Virus record (IMG/VR): IMGVR_UViG_3300027908_000032
Location: 1-48,520 of that record
Length of the DNA stretch: 48,520 nt
Strand: one strand, 5' to 3'
Origin: a virus
Position numbers and translations under genes: made by a program. The notes under the pieces were generated by a model. That model was not told the origin of the DNA. It saw nothing but the letters and a program-made list of their open reading frames with translations, and did no database searches. Position 1 is the stretch's first letter; each line of letters begins with the position of its first letter. This document shows positions 41,291 through 47,451 of this stretch, piece by piece.

Positions 41291-41317
41291 CCGCCTACGC
41301 AGGCTAAGGAGAAAGCC

Positions 41318-41578
41318 GTGAAAACTCCCAAAGGTATTTGCCCAAGCTGTCGAGGAAATCGGCATCACCCTTTGCACGCGGTGAGGCACGAGCGGTATGC
41401 CAAACGTCACACTTTGGCCGTAATGAATATTCAAAGGAAGTACATTAAAACCCGCAGCGGCTGCCGCTATTGCGGAGGGAAACTTAACCGCTACTCAACG
41501 ACATGCGATTATTGCCAGTTGCGCAGAAACAAGAAGAAACGGGAGCGCTATCACGAGCAGAAAGAGCCTAGAGCATGA
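41318..41578 (+). CDS. Basic zinc-finger protein
   Basis: An 86-residue, strongly basic protein from GTG 41318 after AAGGAGAAAG. An N-terminal CPSC pair with His residues (CPSCRGNRHHPLHAVRHERY) and a C-terminal CRYCGGKLNRYSTTCDYC give up to two zinc sites. The Lys/Arg tail favours nucleic-acid binding. Not assigned to a family. Confidence 0.6.
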   Translation: MKTPKGICPSCRGNRHHPLHAVRHERYAKRHTLAVMNIQRKYIKTRSGCRYCGGKLNRYSTTCDYCQLRRNKKKRERYHEQKEPRA

Positions 41579-41733
41579 AACATCCCTTCGATTGGACTAC
41601 CGACAGCCCAGAGCAGGTAAGTGCCCTGACGTTTCGCGTGTTTGAGTACTGGCGCAAGCAGCGGGAGCCGGAGCCGCAGATGGAAAGCGAACTGGAAATT
41701 TTACTTCATCCGATTACTTTGGGGGAGAAATGA
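41575..41733 (+). CDS. Small acidic hypothetical protein
   Basis: A 52-residue protein coupled by ATGA overlap to both neighbours. Aromatic N-terminus (FDWTTDSPEQVSALTFRVFE) and Glu-rich C-terminus. It directly precedes the ERF gene, so may be an annealing-protein partner; this is positional inference only. Confidence 0.55.
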   Translation: MKHPFDWTTDSPEQVSALTFRVFEYWRKQREPEPQMESELEILLHPITLGEK

Positions 41734-42521
41734 GCGAAGCAACAAGTCTGGTAAAGAAACTCTGCGAGATTGGCGCGACACTGAGCTTCATTCAGAAGCG
41801 CGGGAAGAACGAGTTCCATGTCTATAAATACGCAACCGAGGCCGACATAGTTTCAGCCATTCGCCTAGAAATGTACAAGCGCCACGTGTTCCTGATTCCC
41901 AACTTCATCTCGCACACTCGTGAGCAGATTGAGCGCCAGTCTGGTAAGGGCGACCAAGTGAAGATTACACGGACGGCGCTAACTGACGTGATGATTCAGT
42001 GGACATGGCACGACGGCGAGACTGGCGAGACTCTAGCATGCCACGTGCCGGGCTGTGGGGAGGATTCTGGCGACAAAGGAACGTACAAGGCATTCACAGG
42101 CTCAGAAAAGTATTTATTGCTTAAAACGTTCCTAATCCCCACCTACGACGATGCAGAGCAGCTAACCCCGGCGGACAAGAAAGCCCTTCAGCAGCGCATA
42201 GCCGCAGAGAAGAAGGCTGAGGGTGAGGCGCGTAAGGCCGTGCGGGAGTCCACAAACCCAGAGGAAGCCCAGCGCGAGGCGCAGCGGGGCTTCGTAGTTT
42301 TCATTACCATGCCAGACAGGTTCCACGGGGAGTACGTCGCCGTCTATGGAACAGGCATCAACGATTCAAAGCTACAAACCTTCATGGAAGATTGCGGAGC
42401 GCAGCGATTCAAAGGGCCAGAAGGTATTCTCTACAAGCTACCCGTCGAGTACGCATCGGACTGCAAATCACTAGTCACCAAGCTCAACATGACGCTGGAG
42501 GCGAAAGATGCCGGAGCCTAA
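41730..42521 (+). CDS. ERF-family single-strand annealing protein
   Basis: A 263-residue protein with GGGGGAG upstream. VKKLCEIGATLSFIQKRG, then EFHVYKYATEADIVSAIR and, after a central strand region, TYKAFTGSEKYLLLKTFLIP follow the ERF core in order (about 8-145). A charged linker (160-190) leads to a C-terminal domain. ERF proteins form rings on single-stranded DNA and drive RecA-independent recombination, often at genome circularisation. It is the only replication/recombination protein recognised here. Confidence 0.85.
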   Translation: MSEATSLVKKLCEIGATLSFIQKRGKNEFHVYKYATEADIVSAIRLEMYKRHVFLIPNFISHTREQIERQSGKGDQVKITRTALTDVMIQWTWHDGETGETLACHVPGCGEDSGDKGTYKAFTGSEKYLLLKTFLIPTYDDAEQLTPADKKALQQRIAAEKKAEGEARKAVRESTNPEEAQREAQRGFVVFITMPDRFHGEYVAVYGTGINDSKLQTFMEDCGAQRFKGPEGILYKLPVEYASDCKSLVTKLNMTLEAKDAGA

Positions 42522-42711
42522 ATTCCATCCCGGCGACCGCGTGAACTTCCTCTACGGCTCGATGGAGCTACACACAGGGGTAGTGCGAAAGTATCACGGG
42601 ACAGACTCTACCAAGCGGGAAATCTACTCGGTGGATGATGAGACTACGCGGTACTTGAACATGCCAACGCAACGCTATCTTTACGATTCGGAGCTTCGCC
42701 TTGCCGAGTAA
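42508..42711 (+). CDS. Small SH3-like protein
   Basis: A 67-residue protein overlapping the ERF gene end. KFHPGDRVNF, HTGVVRKYHG and QRYLYDSELRLAE give the strand pattern of a small SH3/KOW-like barrel. May bind nucleic acid alongside ERF. Function unproven. Confidence 0.55.
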   Translation: MPEPKFHPGDRVNFLYGSMELHTGVVRKYHGTDSTKREIYSVDDETTRYLNMPTQRYLYDSELRLAE

Positions 42712-43024
42712 GCGGCATCTGCTGGAAGTCCTCAAGTACGAGGTCGAGGTCAAAGGTGAGGGAGAGCACCGCTGCTATTACGGCGACGTGGAGAAGGAAC
42801 AGGCCGTCCGTGCAATGAACGATAAAAAGCAAACAAGGTTCGTGCTACCAACAGACGACTGGGAACTGTGCGCCAGACTCAATGCTCACAAACAGCGCAT
42901 CTACAAAAAAACTCACAACAAGGCGATTATGCTAAGTCTCATGGAAAAAGCATGGGCCGAAGCGTTGAGCGATTCAGAGCTTGACCGCGTGATGGCAGCT
43001 TTAGATGCCGTGGAGCACACATGA
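42701..43024 (+). CDS. Hypothetical helical protein
   Basis: A 107-residue frame starting TTG 42701 with GGAG upstream, overlapping the SH3-like gene. It begins with strands (LEVLKYEVEVKGEGEHRCYY) and ends with helices (AIMLSLMEKAWAEALSDSEL). The stop overlaps the next ATG. Not recognised. Confidence 0.55.
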   Translation: MPSKRHLLEVLKYEVEVKGEGEHRCYYGDVEKEQAVRAMNDKKQTRFVLPTDDWELCARLNAHKQRIYKKTHNKAIMLSLMEKAWAEALSDSELDRVMAALDAVEHT

Positions 43025-43224
43025 ACATCGAGCTAGAACTATGGCAGCTAATAGAGGGTATTCCTCACAAGAGATGGTTTCACGCTGTCGGGCCGCTGGG
43101 AGTGAAGGAATACGATTCGAGGTGCTTGCGTTGCAGGACTGTGCGAATAATCGAACAAATCCGCGACGAAGCCAAGACACAGAGGTGCGTGAGTCAGGGA
43201 TTCAACCCGTACCCGTCAGATTGA
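43021..43224 (+). CDS. Small CxxC protein ending the early operon
   Basis: A 67-residue protein, ATGA-coupled to the preceding gene. A single CLRC pair plus a further Cys (QRC) and an N-terminal acidic helix (IELELWQLIEGIPHKRW). Last gene before a 540-nt control region. Function unknown. Confidence 0.55.
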   Translation: MNIELELWQLIEGIPHKRWFHAVGPLGVKEYDSRCLRCRTVRIIEQIRDEAKTQRCVSQGFNPYPSD

Positions 43225-43242
43225 CTTTCACAGCGGAGTGAA

Positions 43243-43291
43243 TTCGCACCGTTTCCGCGCAGGGACTCTCCCTGTTGATTGGCGGTGCGAA
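43243..43291 (+). other. Nested perfect hairpins, candidate structured RNA or origin element
   Basis: TTCGCACCG (43243-43251) pairs perfectly with CGGTGCGAA (43283-43291). Inside the loop CAGGGA-CTC-TCCCTG (43260-43274) forms another perfect stem. An A-rich stretch follows. The nested 9-bp and 6-bp stems in a gene-free stretch are unlikely by chance. Could be a DNA origin/cruciform or an RNA switch. Confidence 0.6.
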
Positions 43292-43308
43292 AAAGAACAG
43301 CAAAATAT

Positions 43309-43343
43309 TCGCGCTTGACTGCAAAGTCCAAATCGCGCAAAAT
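43309..43343 (+). promoter_or_regulatory. Repeat element copy C with promoter-like spacing
   Basis: On the + strand TTGACT (43315-43320), 17 nt, CAAAAT (43338-43343) is a plausible sigma-70-type promoter. The same bases, read on the - strand from 43340 to 43311, match positions 27-56 with one mismatch, including the inverted-repeat ends. A transcript from here would run about 345 nt to the terminator at 43694. Confidence 0.5.
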
Positions 43344-43420
43344 CAACCCCGATAAGTCGCCTACGTCTTCTCAACTCACAATGCCTTGTGCGCTGAGCGG
43401 TAGGAAGAAGGACAACCGAG

Positions 43421-43546
43421 ATGGCGCACCAACCAAACGTACCTGCTCTGCTACCGCCGCAACAGGTCTCCCATAACGCCTTGCTCGGACGCTCTACGGG
43501 TGTATTCGTTCTCCCGCAAGGCCGAGATTACGGGGGTCTCGCCTAA
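43421..43546 (+). CDS. Possible 41-residue protein in the control region
   Basis: ATG 43421 is preceded by GGAAGAAGGA. The product, MAHQPNVPALLPPQQVSHNA and on to DYGGLA, is Pro/Gln-rich. A second frame across 43404-43655 is also open but has no start codon. Could be a short protein or part of an untranslated RNA; low certainty. Confidence 0.3.
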   Translation: MAHQPNVPALLPPQQVSHNALLGRSTGVFVLPQGRDYGGLA

Positions 43547-43653
43547 ACGAATTGAGGCAGTGAATAGCGCTTGCAAATTCCCTGAAAGATGGGAAAATGG
43601 CGGTAATCTGCCCACAACAGGCGCAGGTTCGGTAGTCCATCGCACAAGGCACT

Positions 43654-43694
43654 GAGGCTCTCCTCGTTGAACCGGGAGGGCCTCTTTTATTTTT
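43654..43694 (+). terminator. Strong intrinsic terminator
   Basis: GAGGCTCTCCT (43654-43664) pairs with GGGAGGGCCTC (43674-43684) through 11 bp with two G-T pairs and a 9-nt loop, followed by TTTTATTTTT. This is the clearest rho-independent terminator in the window. Its T-tract runs into the upstream block of the next promoter. Confidence 0.9.
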
Positions 43695-43743
43695 ACCTAC
43701 CTGCACGATTTTACTTGCATTTGCCCAAACGCTTGGGTATTCT
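43689..43743 (+). promoter_or_regulatory. Promoter with the shared CCTACCTG upstream block
   Basis: CCTACCTGCACGATTT (43696-43711) is followed by TTGCAT (43715-43720), exactly 17 nt, and TATTCT (43738-43743). The spacer holds CCCAA-ACGC-TTGGG, a 5-bp inverted repeat that could be an operator. The upstream block and -35 nearly match 40183-40215. It sits directly behind a terminator and 20 nt before a good ribosome site, so it is convincing. Confidence 0.8.
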
Positions 43744-43763
43744 CTCGTTCGGAGGAATTAAAG

Positions 43764-44321
43764 ATGAGCATTACAATCACTGAAGCACTCGCAGAGATTA
43801 AAACAATCGGGAAGCGTCTGGAGAAAAAGAGAGCGGCAATCCTGTCGAATCTCGGACGAGATAGCCGTTTTGTTGACCCACTGGACGGCGGAAGCGTGGA
43901 CTACGTGAAGAAAGAGCGCCAAGCCATTCAGGATTTGGAGAAGCGCATTGTGGCTATTCGCACGGCCATTCAGAAATCTAACCTAAGCACTCCCACTACA
44001 GTAGGGGATGTGACTCAGACCGTAGCGGAGTGGCTCACTTTCAGGCGTGAAGTCAGCACCGGACGTCAACAGTTCCTTTCTTTGCTCAATAACACAATCC
44101 GAGGAATCCGCGACAAGGTGACAAAGGAAGGCGGACGTGTCAATTCGGTGGGCATGAACGCGACTGCAATCGTGGAAGCAACGGCAAAGCCTACTCCAGA
44201 GGTTTTGATTTACGTCAATGAAAAGGAACTTCTGGACGAGCAAGAACAACTAGAAAAAACTCTTGGAGATTTGGACGGGAAACTTTCGCTCCTGAACGCC
44301 ACAACTTTAATCGAAGTCTAA
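43764..44321 (+). CDS. Hypothetical coiled-coil protein, first gene of the right operon
   Basis: A 185-residue protein with ribosome site GGAGGAAT. Helical throughout: N-terminal coiled coil (AEIKTIGKRLEKKRAAILSN), a central helix (FRREVSTGRQQFLSLLNNTI), then a C-terminal coiled coil (EKELLDEQEQLEKTLGDLDG). No Cys and no catalytic motif. Having its own strong promoter implies high or early expression. Function not recognised. Confidence 0.75.
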   Translation: MSITITEALAEIKTIGKRLEKKRAAILSNLGRDSRFVDPLDGGSVDYVKKERQAIQDLEKRIVAIRTAIQKSNLSTPTTVGDVTQTVAEWLTFRREVSTGRQQFLSLLNNTIRGIRDKVTKEGGRVNSVGMNATAIVEATAKPTPEVLIYVNEKELLDEQEQLEKTLGDLDGKLSLLNATTLIEV

Positions 44322-44344
44322 CCCGAACTGCCTTCGGTGGCGAA

Positions 44345-44609
44345 GTGAGAAAACGCATGGGACACCTGCCAAGGTTACTTGGCTCAATGGAACAACGGCC
44401 TTTGGAGCCGTTTGCGTTCAAATCGCAGACTCCGACGAAGAAGCTAAGAGTTGAAAGGTTAAAGCTCTCTATGCTAATAAGCGAAGAATTGAAAGTCCAA
44501 AGTTGCGCAAAATCAGCCGCATCCGTGGTTCCGTCAGAGATGCCGGAAATGAGCGCCCTGTGTGGCTCACTCTCAACGTGGCTGCTGCGACTTGGAGGCA
44601 GATTCTAGT
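44345..44609 (+). pseudogene. Likely decayed small gene
   Basis: One frame reads as credible protein but has no start codon and one internal TGA: GTPAKVTWLNGTTAFGAVCV, DSDEEAKS, stop, KVKALYANKRRIES, then GNERPVWLTLNVAAATWRQI. A different frame is open from GTG 44345 for 87 residues, but its composition is poor. A frameshift just after the start plus a nonsense change would explain this. It could also be two tiny coupled genes. Confidence 0.4.
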
Positions 44610-44729
44610 ATGAAGAACTCGCACGCGGTCGCATTAGGAAGGCGTGGAGGAAAATCCACAAGCAAGCGCAAGGCAGCCGCAGCACGCCGTAACGGGAAAC
44701 TCGGTGGCCGACCAAAGACTATTCGCTGA
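44610..44729 (+). CDS. Basic Gly/Arg microprotein (RRNGKLGGRPK type)
   Basis: A 39-residue, very basic protein: GRRGGKSTSKRKAAAARRNG then KLGGRPKTIR. The ARRNGxxGGRPK ending is a pattern I know from short phage and plasmid proteins, probably DNA- or RNA-binding. No strong ribosome site. Function unknown. Confidence 0.55.
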   Translation: MKNSHAVALGRRGGKSTSKRKAAAARRNGKLGGRPKTIR

Positions 44730-44760
44730 CGCTTGGAGTGGCCGTCAACTGATTGTCTCG

Positions 44761-45003
44761 ATGGAGACGCATGATCTACTTGCTGAGTTGTTTCCTGAAG
44801 TGGACAGGCCATCGAGCTACCGCGATGCGGATTCTTGGCTACTGACCTGCGCACCGTCTCGTAGGCCGAGGAATGTTAGGCGCTTCCTTGTTTCCTGGTT
44901 CAGGCGGCAGAAGCGATTCGAGCGCGGTGCTCAGTACGTTGTGGAGGATGGCGTGAGATGCAAGCTGCGGCAGTCAGACTTCAACACGGGGCGTGTGCGA
45001 TGA
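44761..45003 (+). CDS. Small hypothetical protein
   Basis: An 80-residue protein from ATG 44761; in-frame upstream codons extend it, but into the preceding gene. Acidic N-terminus (METHDLLAELFPEVDRPSSY) and a basic C-terminal half (RRPRNVRRFLVSWFRRQKRF) suited to nucleic-acid binding. Overlaps the next start by 4 nt. Confidence 0.5.
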   Translation: METHDLLAELFPEVDRPSSYRDADSWLLTCAPSRRPRNVRRFLVSWFRRQKRFERGAQYVVEDGVRCKLRQSDFNTGRVR

Positions 45004-45194
45004 GTTTTCATTACACGAAAGATACGACCTCGGCTCCTTCTTGGTGCGGAAGATGCGACAGGGTTACCGAGCATTTCGTGAGCGACGGAAGACTAGGGCA
45101 TTGCTTAGAACACATTTCACAGAAACATACCAAGGCGCAGTTAAAGGCAATTAAAAAGAAGAAAGAAGACGAAGATAATCCGAAGTTGTTTTGA
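45000..45194 (+). CDS. Small CxxC protein with Lys-rich tail
   Basis: A 64-residue protein (ATGA overlap). SWCGRCDRVTEHFVSDGRLG then HCLEH gives a CxxC...H/C zinc-ribbon-like core, followed by a highly charged tail (AQLKAIKKKKEDEDNPKLF). Probably nucleic-acid binding. Confidence 0.6.
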   Translation: MSFHYTKDTTSAPSWCGRCDRVTEHFVSDGRLGHCLEHISQKHTKAQLKAIKKKKEDEDNPKLF

Positions 45195-45248
45195 GGATGC
45201 GCGTGCTACTGCTGTGCGTAGGGAGATACAGGTGGGAGAGTGGCGAAG

Positions 45249-45419
45249 ATGAAAGAACCATACATAAGAATTTCCATGAAGCATTGGGCTAGTCTGCCGT
45301 GGGAATTAAAGCAGGGACTATTGCTGCATCTACCTCAAGTTTGGTGCATTTGGAAACCGTATGTTCGCTGGATTCCTAAATGGGGGCGTTGGGTGCCTAA
45401 CAACGTGGACTTAAAGTGA
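45249..45419 (+). CDS. Tryptophan-rich microprotein
   Basis: A 56-residue protein from ATG 45249 (weak GGCGAAG upstream). It has seven Trp and several Pro/Lys (MKHWASLPWELKQGLLLHLP, WCIWKPYVRWIPKWGRWVPN), an amphipathic, membrane-active-looking composition. The stop overlaps the next GTG. Role unknown. Confidence 0.5.
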   Translation: MKEPYIRISMKHWASLPWELKQGLLLHLPQVWCIWKPYVRWIPKWGRWVPNNVDLK

Positions 45420-45823
45420 GCCGTCTAAAGCACCTAAAAGTTCTCAAGCCTCCGCAGAAGGCAGGCTGGGGCATGCGTGGCTACAAACGAGATACAGTAG
45501 CGACCGACCAGCGCCACTTCCTAGACCCGCGCAGCTACATAAGCTGGCCGAAGAACGGGCAAGCCCATGAAATTTTATTCGGTGAGGACAAGCGCATCCG
45601 GCGTATGGAAGTCTGCGATCACTTCGGAGGTATCTGTACGGTGTGCGGTGAGTACGCCAGTCCGCAAGTAGGATTCAATCAGGGCAGCTGGGACCATAAG
45701 GACAACTCGGCAGGTAATCGGTGCGACTGTATGCACAATGCGCTCTGGAAACATTTAATTACGTGCCATCTACCGAGGCACCCGCAGGTAAGACTGAGAA
45801 GCATACCAATGGAGGAAAGATGA
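45416..45823 (+). CDS. HNH-like endonuclease candidate
   Basis: A 135-residue protein from GTG 45416. A basic N-terminus is followed by ICTVCGEY (zinc pair), then SWDHKDNSAGNRCDCMHNAL and WKHLITCHLPRH, resembling the D-H...N...H order and paired Cys of HNH domains. Possible homing or packaging nuclease. The C-terminal end overlaps the next gene by 4 nt. Catalytic integrity is uncertain. Confidence 0.55.
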   Translation: MSRLKHLKVLKPPQKAGWGMRGYKRDTVATDQRHFLDPRSYISWPKNGQAHEILFGEDKRIRRMEVCDHFGGICTVCGEYASPQVGFNQGSWDHKDNSAGNRCDCMHNALWKHLITCHLPRHPQVRLRSIPMEER

Positions 45824-46041
45824 AAGAAGCAGTAGATTCAGCCGCACGAACTCGAATAGACCAGCTTCGGTCGGAGTTTAACGCTCTAAGAGACGAGGCG
45901 AGGCAGCAGCATGGAATCGAGAGGGTTGAGACGTTAGAGAAAACAATTCTTAATCTAACTTTGCGACTGCGAAAACTGGAAGATGCAACGGGCTATGTTC
46001 CGAAGTGCGAATCTTGTAAGCAGGAATTGCCGAGGGGCTAA
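45820..46041 (+). CDS. Coiled-coil protein with terminal CxxC
   Basis: A 73-residue protein with ribosome site GGAGGAAAG. A continuous charged coiled coil (TRIDQLRSEFNALRDEARQQ; LEKTILNLTLRLRKLED) ends in CESCKQEL, a half zinc-binding site that could dimerise. Function unknown. Confidence 0.6.
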   Translation: MKEAVDSAARTRIDQLRSEFNALRDEARQQHGIERVETLEKTILNLTLRLRKLEDATGYVPKCESCKQELPRG

Positions 46042-46091
46042 GAGGTACAAGGCCGTGCTGCTGCGAAATTGCTGGTCAAGGAGCGTATGAG

Positions 46092-46385
46092 ATGGCGATT
46101 AAAACTGGACTGACGCACCAAACCACCGGAAAGCAAATGAGTACTGAGGAAGCGCATGCTGCAATAGCCGAGACTATCAAGAGGTGCGGAAGATTTATCT
46201 TGGCTGCTCCGATAGCTCCAACGCTAGGTGAGATTCAGTCATTCGCGGGACTGCCAATGCGCGCCGTCCGCTACGTGACATTTGAAGAGTACAAAAACGA
46301 CTCGGATGCGAGTCTAGATATTTGGGGAGTTCTGTCTCCGGGGCAAGGGGATGATTCCTTCTTCGAGGTCGAGGTTGCGGATTAG
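46092..46385 (+). CDS. Hypothetical protein
   Basis: A 97-residue protein from ATG 46092 (GGAGCG upstream). Helical N-terminus (EEAHAAIAETIKRCGRFILA) and acidic beta-rich C-terminus (DSFFEVEVAD). No motif recognised. Followed by 92 nt that contain copy B of the stem-loop repeat. Confidence 0.55.
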   Translation: MAIKTGLTHQTTGKQMSTEEAHAAIAETIKRCGRFILAAPIAPTLGEIQSFAGLPMRAVRYVTFEEYKNDSDASLDIWGVLSPGQGDDSFFEVEVAD

Positions 46386-46394
46386 CTTTTGACC

Positions 46395-46425
46395 TTGCGC
46401 GATTTGGACTTCGCTCTTACGCGCA
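46395..46425 (+). repeat. Dispersed stem-loop element, copy B
   Basis: TTGCGCGATTTGGAC matches copies A (27-41) and C (43340-43326, reverse strand) exactly over 15 nt, then diverges. The arms TGCGCG (46396-46401) and CGCGCA (46420-46425) still pair perfectly, so the second half has changed while the stem was kept. It lies upstream of a small-gene cluster, as copy A does. Confidence 0.55.
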
Positions 46426-46477
46426 GATGATTTTGAACTTTATTTTGTGGTGCTGAACTAATAAAGGGGGATGGGGC

Positions 46478-46666
46478 ATGAGCGGGAAAATCAAGGTTCT
46501 TGTCGAAGGTGCTTCGGCTTTCAACATCGAATGCACGGTTAGCGCGGACGAATTAAAGCAATGGGATGCAGAGAGAATCACGCGGTTCTTTGATGGGGTG
46601 AGTGCGGTATTGAAAGCGAAATATGGAGAAGCGAGCGCCGCGCCCCGAGGAGGCCAAAGAGAATGA
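46478..46666 (+). CDS. Small hypothetical protein
   Basis: A 62-residue protein with strong purine ribosome site AAAGGGGGATGGGG. Beta strand then helix pattern (SGKIKVLVEGASAFNIECTV; ELKQWDAERITRFFDGVSAV). First gene after repeat element B. Function unknown. Confidence 0.6.
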   Translation: MSGKIKVLVEGASAFNIECTVSADELKQWDAERITRFFDGVSAVLKAKYGEASAAPRGGQRE

Positions 46667-46878
46667 GCGCCGATGCAATGAAGCCGATGCTGCAATTTAA
46701 GATAGACAGCGCAGTGAGCTATACGGTTCACAAAGGCCGAATGCCAAAGGATGTTCACGAGCTGCGGGAATGGCTGCGTGAGTTCGCGGAGTGGGAAGGG
46801 AAGCGAGCGGATGCGGTGACGGAAGCCTATAAAGAGCACATGAACACGTGCATTAGGCCGCAAATTATTACGTACTAG
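46663..46878 (+). CDS. Small hypothetical protein
   Basis: A 71-residue protein, ATGA-coupled, with GGAGGCC upstream. Helical and Trp/Glu-rich in the middle (VHELREWLREFAEWEGKRAD). Not recognised. Confidence 0.55.
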   Translation: MSADAMKPMLQFKIDSAVSYTVHKGRMPKDVHELREWLREFAEWEGKRADAVTEAYKEHMNTCIRPQIITY

Positions 46879-46886
46879 GAGCTGCG

Positions 46887-47060
46887 ATGACCCAAGCTGA
46901 CAGGAAGCCGAAGCGCAAGCCGAGCATTCACAGGGCAATCGCCCTATCCCAAAGCATTCAAGGGATGTGCGTGGACGGTGAATCATTTGAAGAAATTCGG
47001 CAGCGTGCGATTAGGCTAACTAAAATTCTACACGGAATAGCGCAACGCGGCCCGCGCTGA
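46887..47060 (+). CDS. Small basic hypothetical protein
   Basis: A 57-residue protein with AGGAGCTG upstream. Lys/Arg/Pro-rich start (DRKPKRKPSIHRAIALSQSI) and a C-terminal amphipathic helix (SFEEIRQRAIRLTKILHGIA). Probably nucleic-acid binding; no family. Confidence 0.55.
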   Translation: MTQADRKPKRKPSIHRAIALSQSIQGMCVDGESFEEIRQRAIRLTKILHGIAQRGPR

Positions 47061-47085
47061 TGCCGCCGATTCAAGGGGAGGGACG

Positions 47086-47451
47086 ATGAGAAGAGTTGAG
47101 AATTGGCTAGAGCTTTGTGGTGATTTGCCGAAGATAGTTTGCTTGTGTGGCTCTACGCGCTTCTATGAGACGTTCCAGCGGGCCAATTACGAAGAGACGA
47201 TGCTGGGCAATATAGTTCTCTCGGTTGGATTCTACCCGCACGCGCAGAAGGAAGTTCATCATAGCGAAGATGTTGGATGCACGCCTGAGCAGAAAATAAA
47301 ATTGGACGAACTCCACAAGCGCAAGATCGACCTCTCGGATGAAGTGTTTGTGCTGAACGTGAACGGCTACATAGGTTCAAGCACGCGCAGCGAGATTGAT
47401 TATGCAGAAGAACGCGGAAAGATAATCAGATATTTGGAGACGCGTCCATGA
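47086..47451 (+). CDS. Nucleoside 2-deoxyribosyltransferase-like protein
   Basis: A 121-residue protein with GGGAGGG upstream. KIVCLCGSTRFYETFQRANY opens like the nucleoside-binding fold; DELHKRKIDLSDEVFVLN then VNGYIGSSTRSEIDYAEERG holds the typical S-T-x-x-E-I/L-x-Y-A segment with a candidate catalytic Glu. Members swap bases or hydrolyse nucleotides. In a phage it might tune nucleotide pools or counter a nucleotide-signal defence. Family resemblance only. Confidence 0.65.
   Translation: MRRVENWLELCGDLPKIVCLCGSTRFYETFQRANYEETMLGNIVLSVGFYPHAQKEVHHSEDVGCTPEQKIKLDELHKRKIDLSDEVFVLNVNGYIGSSTRSEIDYAEERGKIIRYLETRP

Noticed and set aside
43279-43476. 65-codon frame across repeat element C
   Set aside because: Composition is low-complexity Lys/Thr/Ser, and it crosses the hairpin and promoter-like element without a good ribosome site.
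44365-44440. tRNA-like stems with a UUG-type loop and a TTCAAAT loop
   Set aside because: The two stem-loops abut with no variable loop, no acceptor stem pairs with ACTCCGA, and the region reads as a decayed gene.
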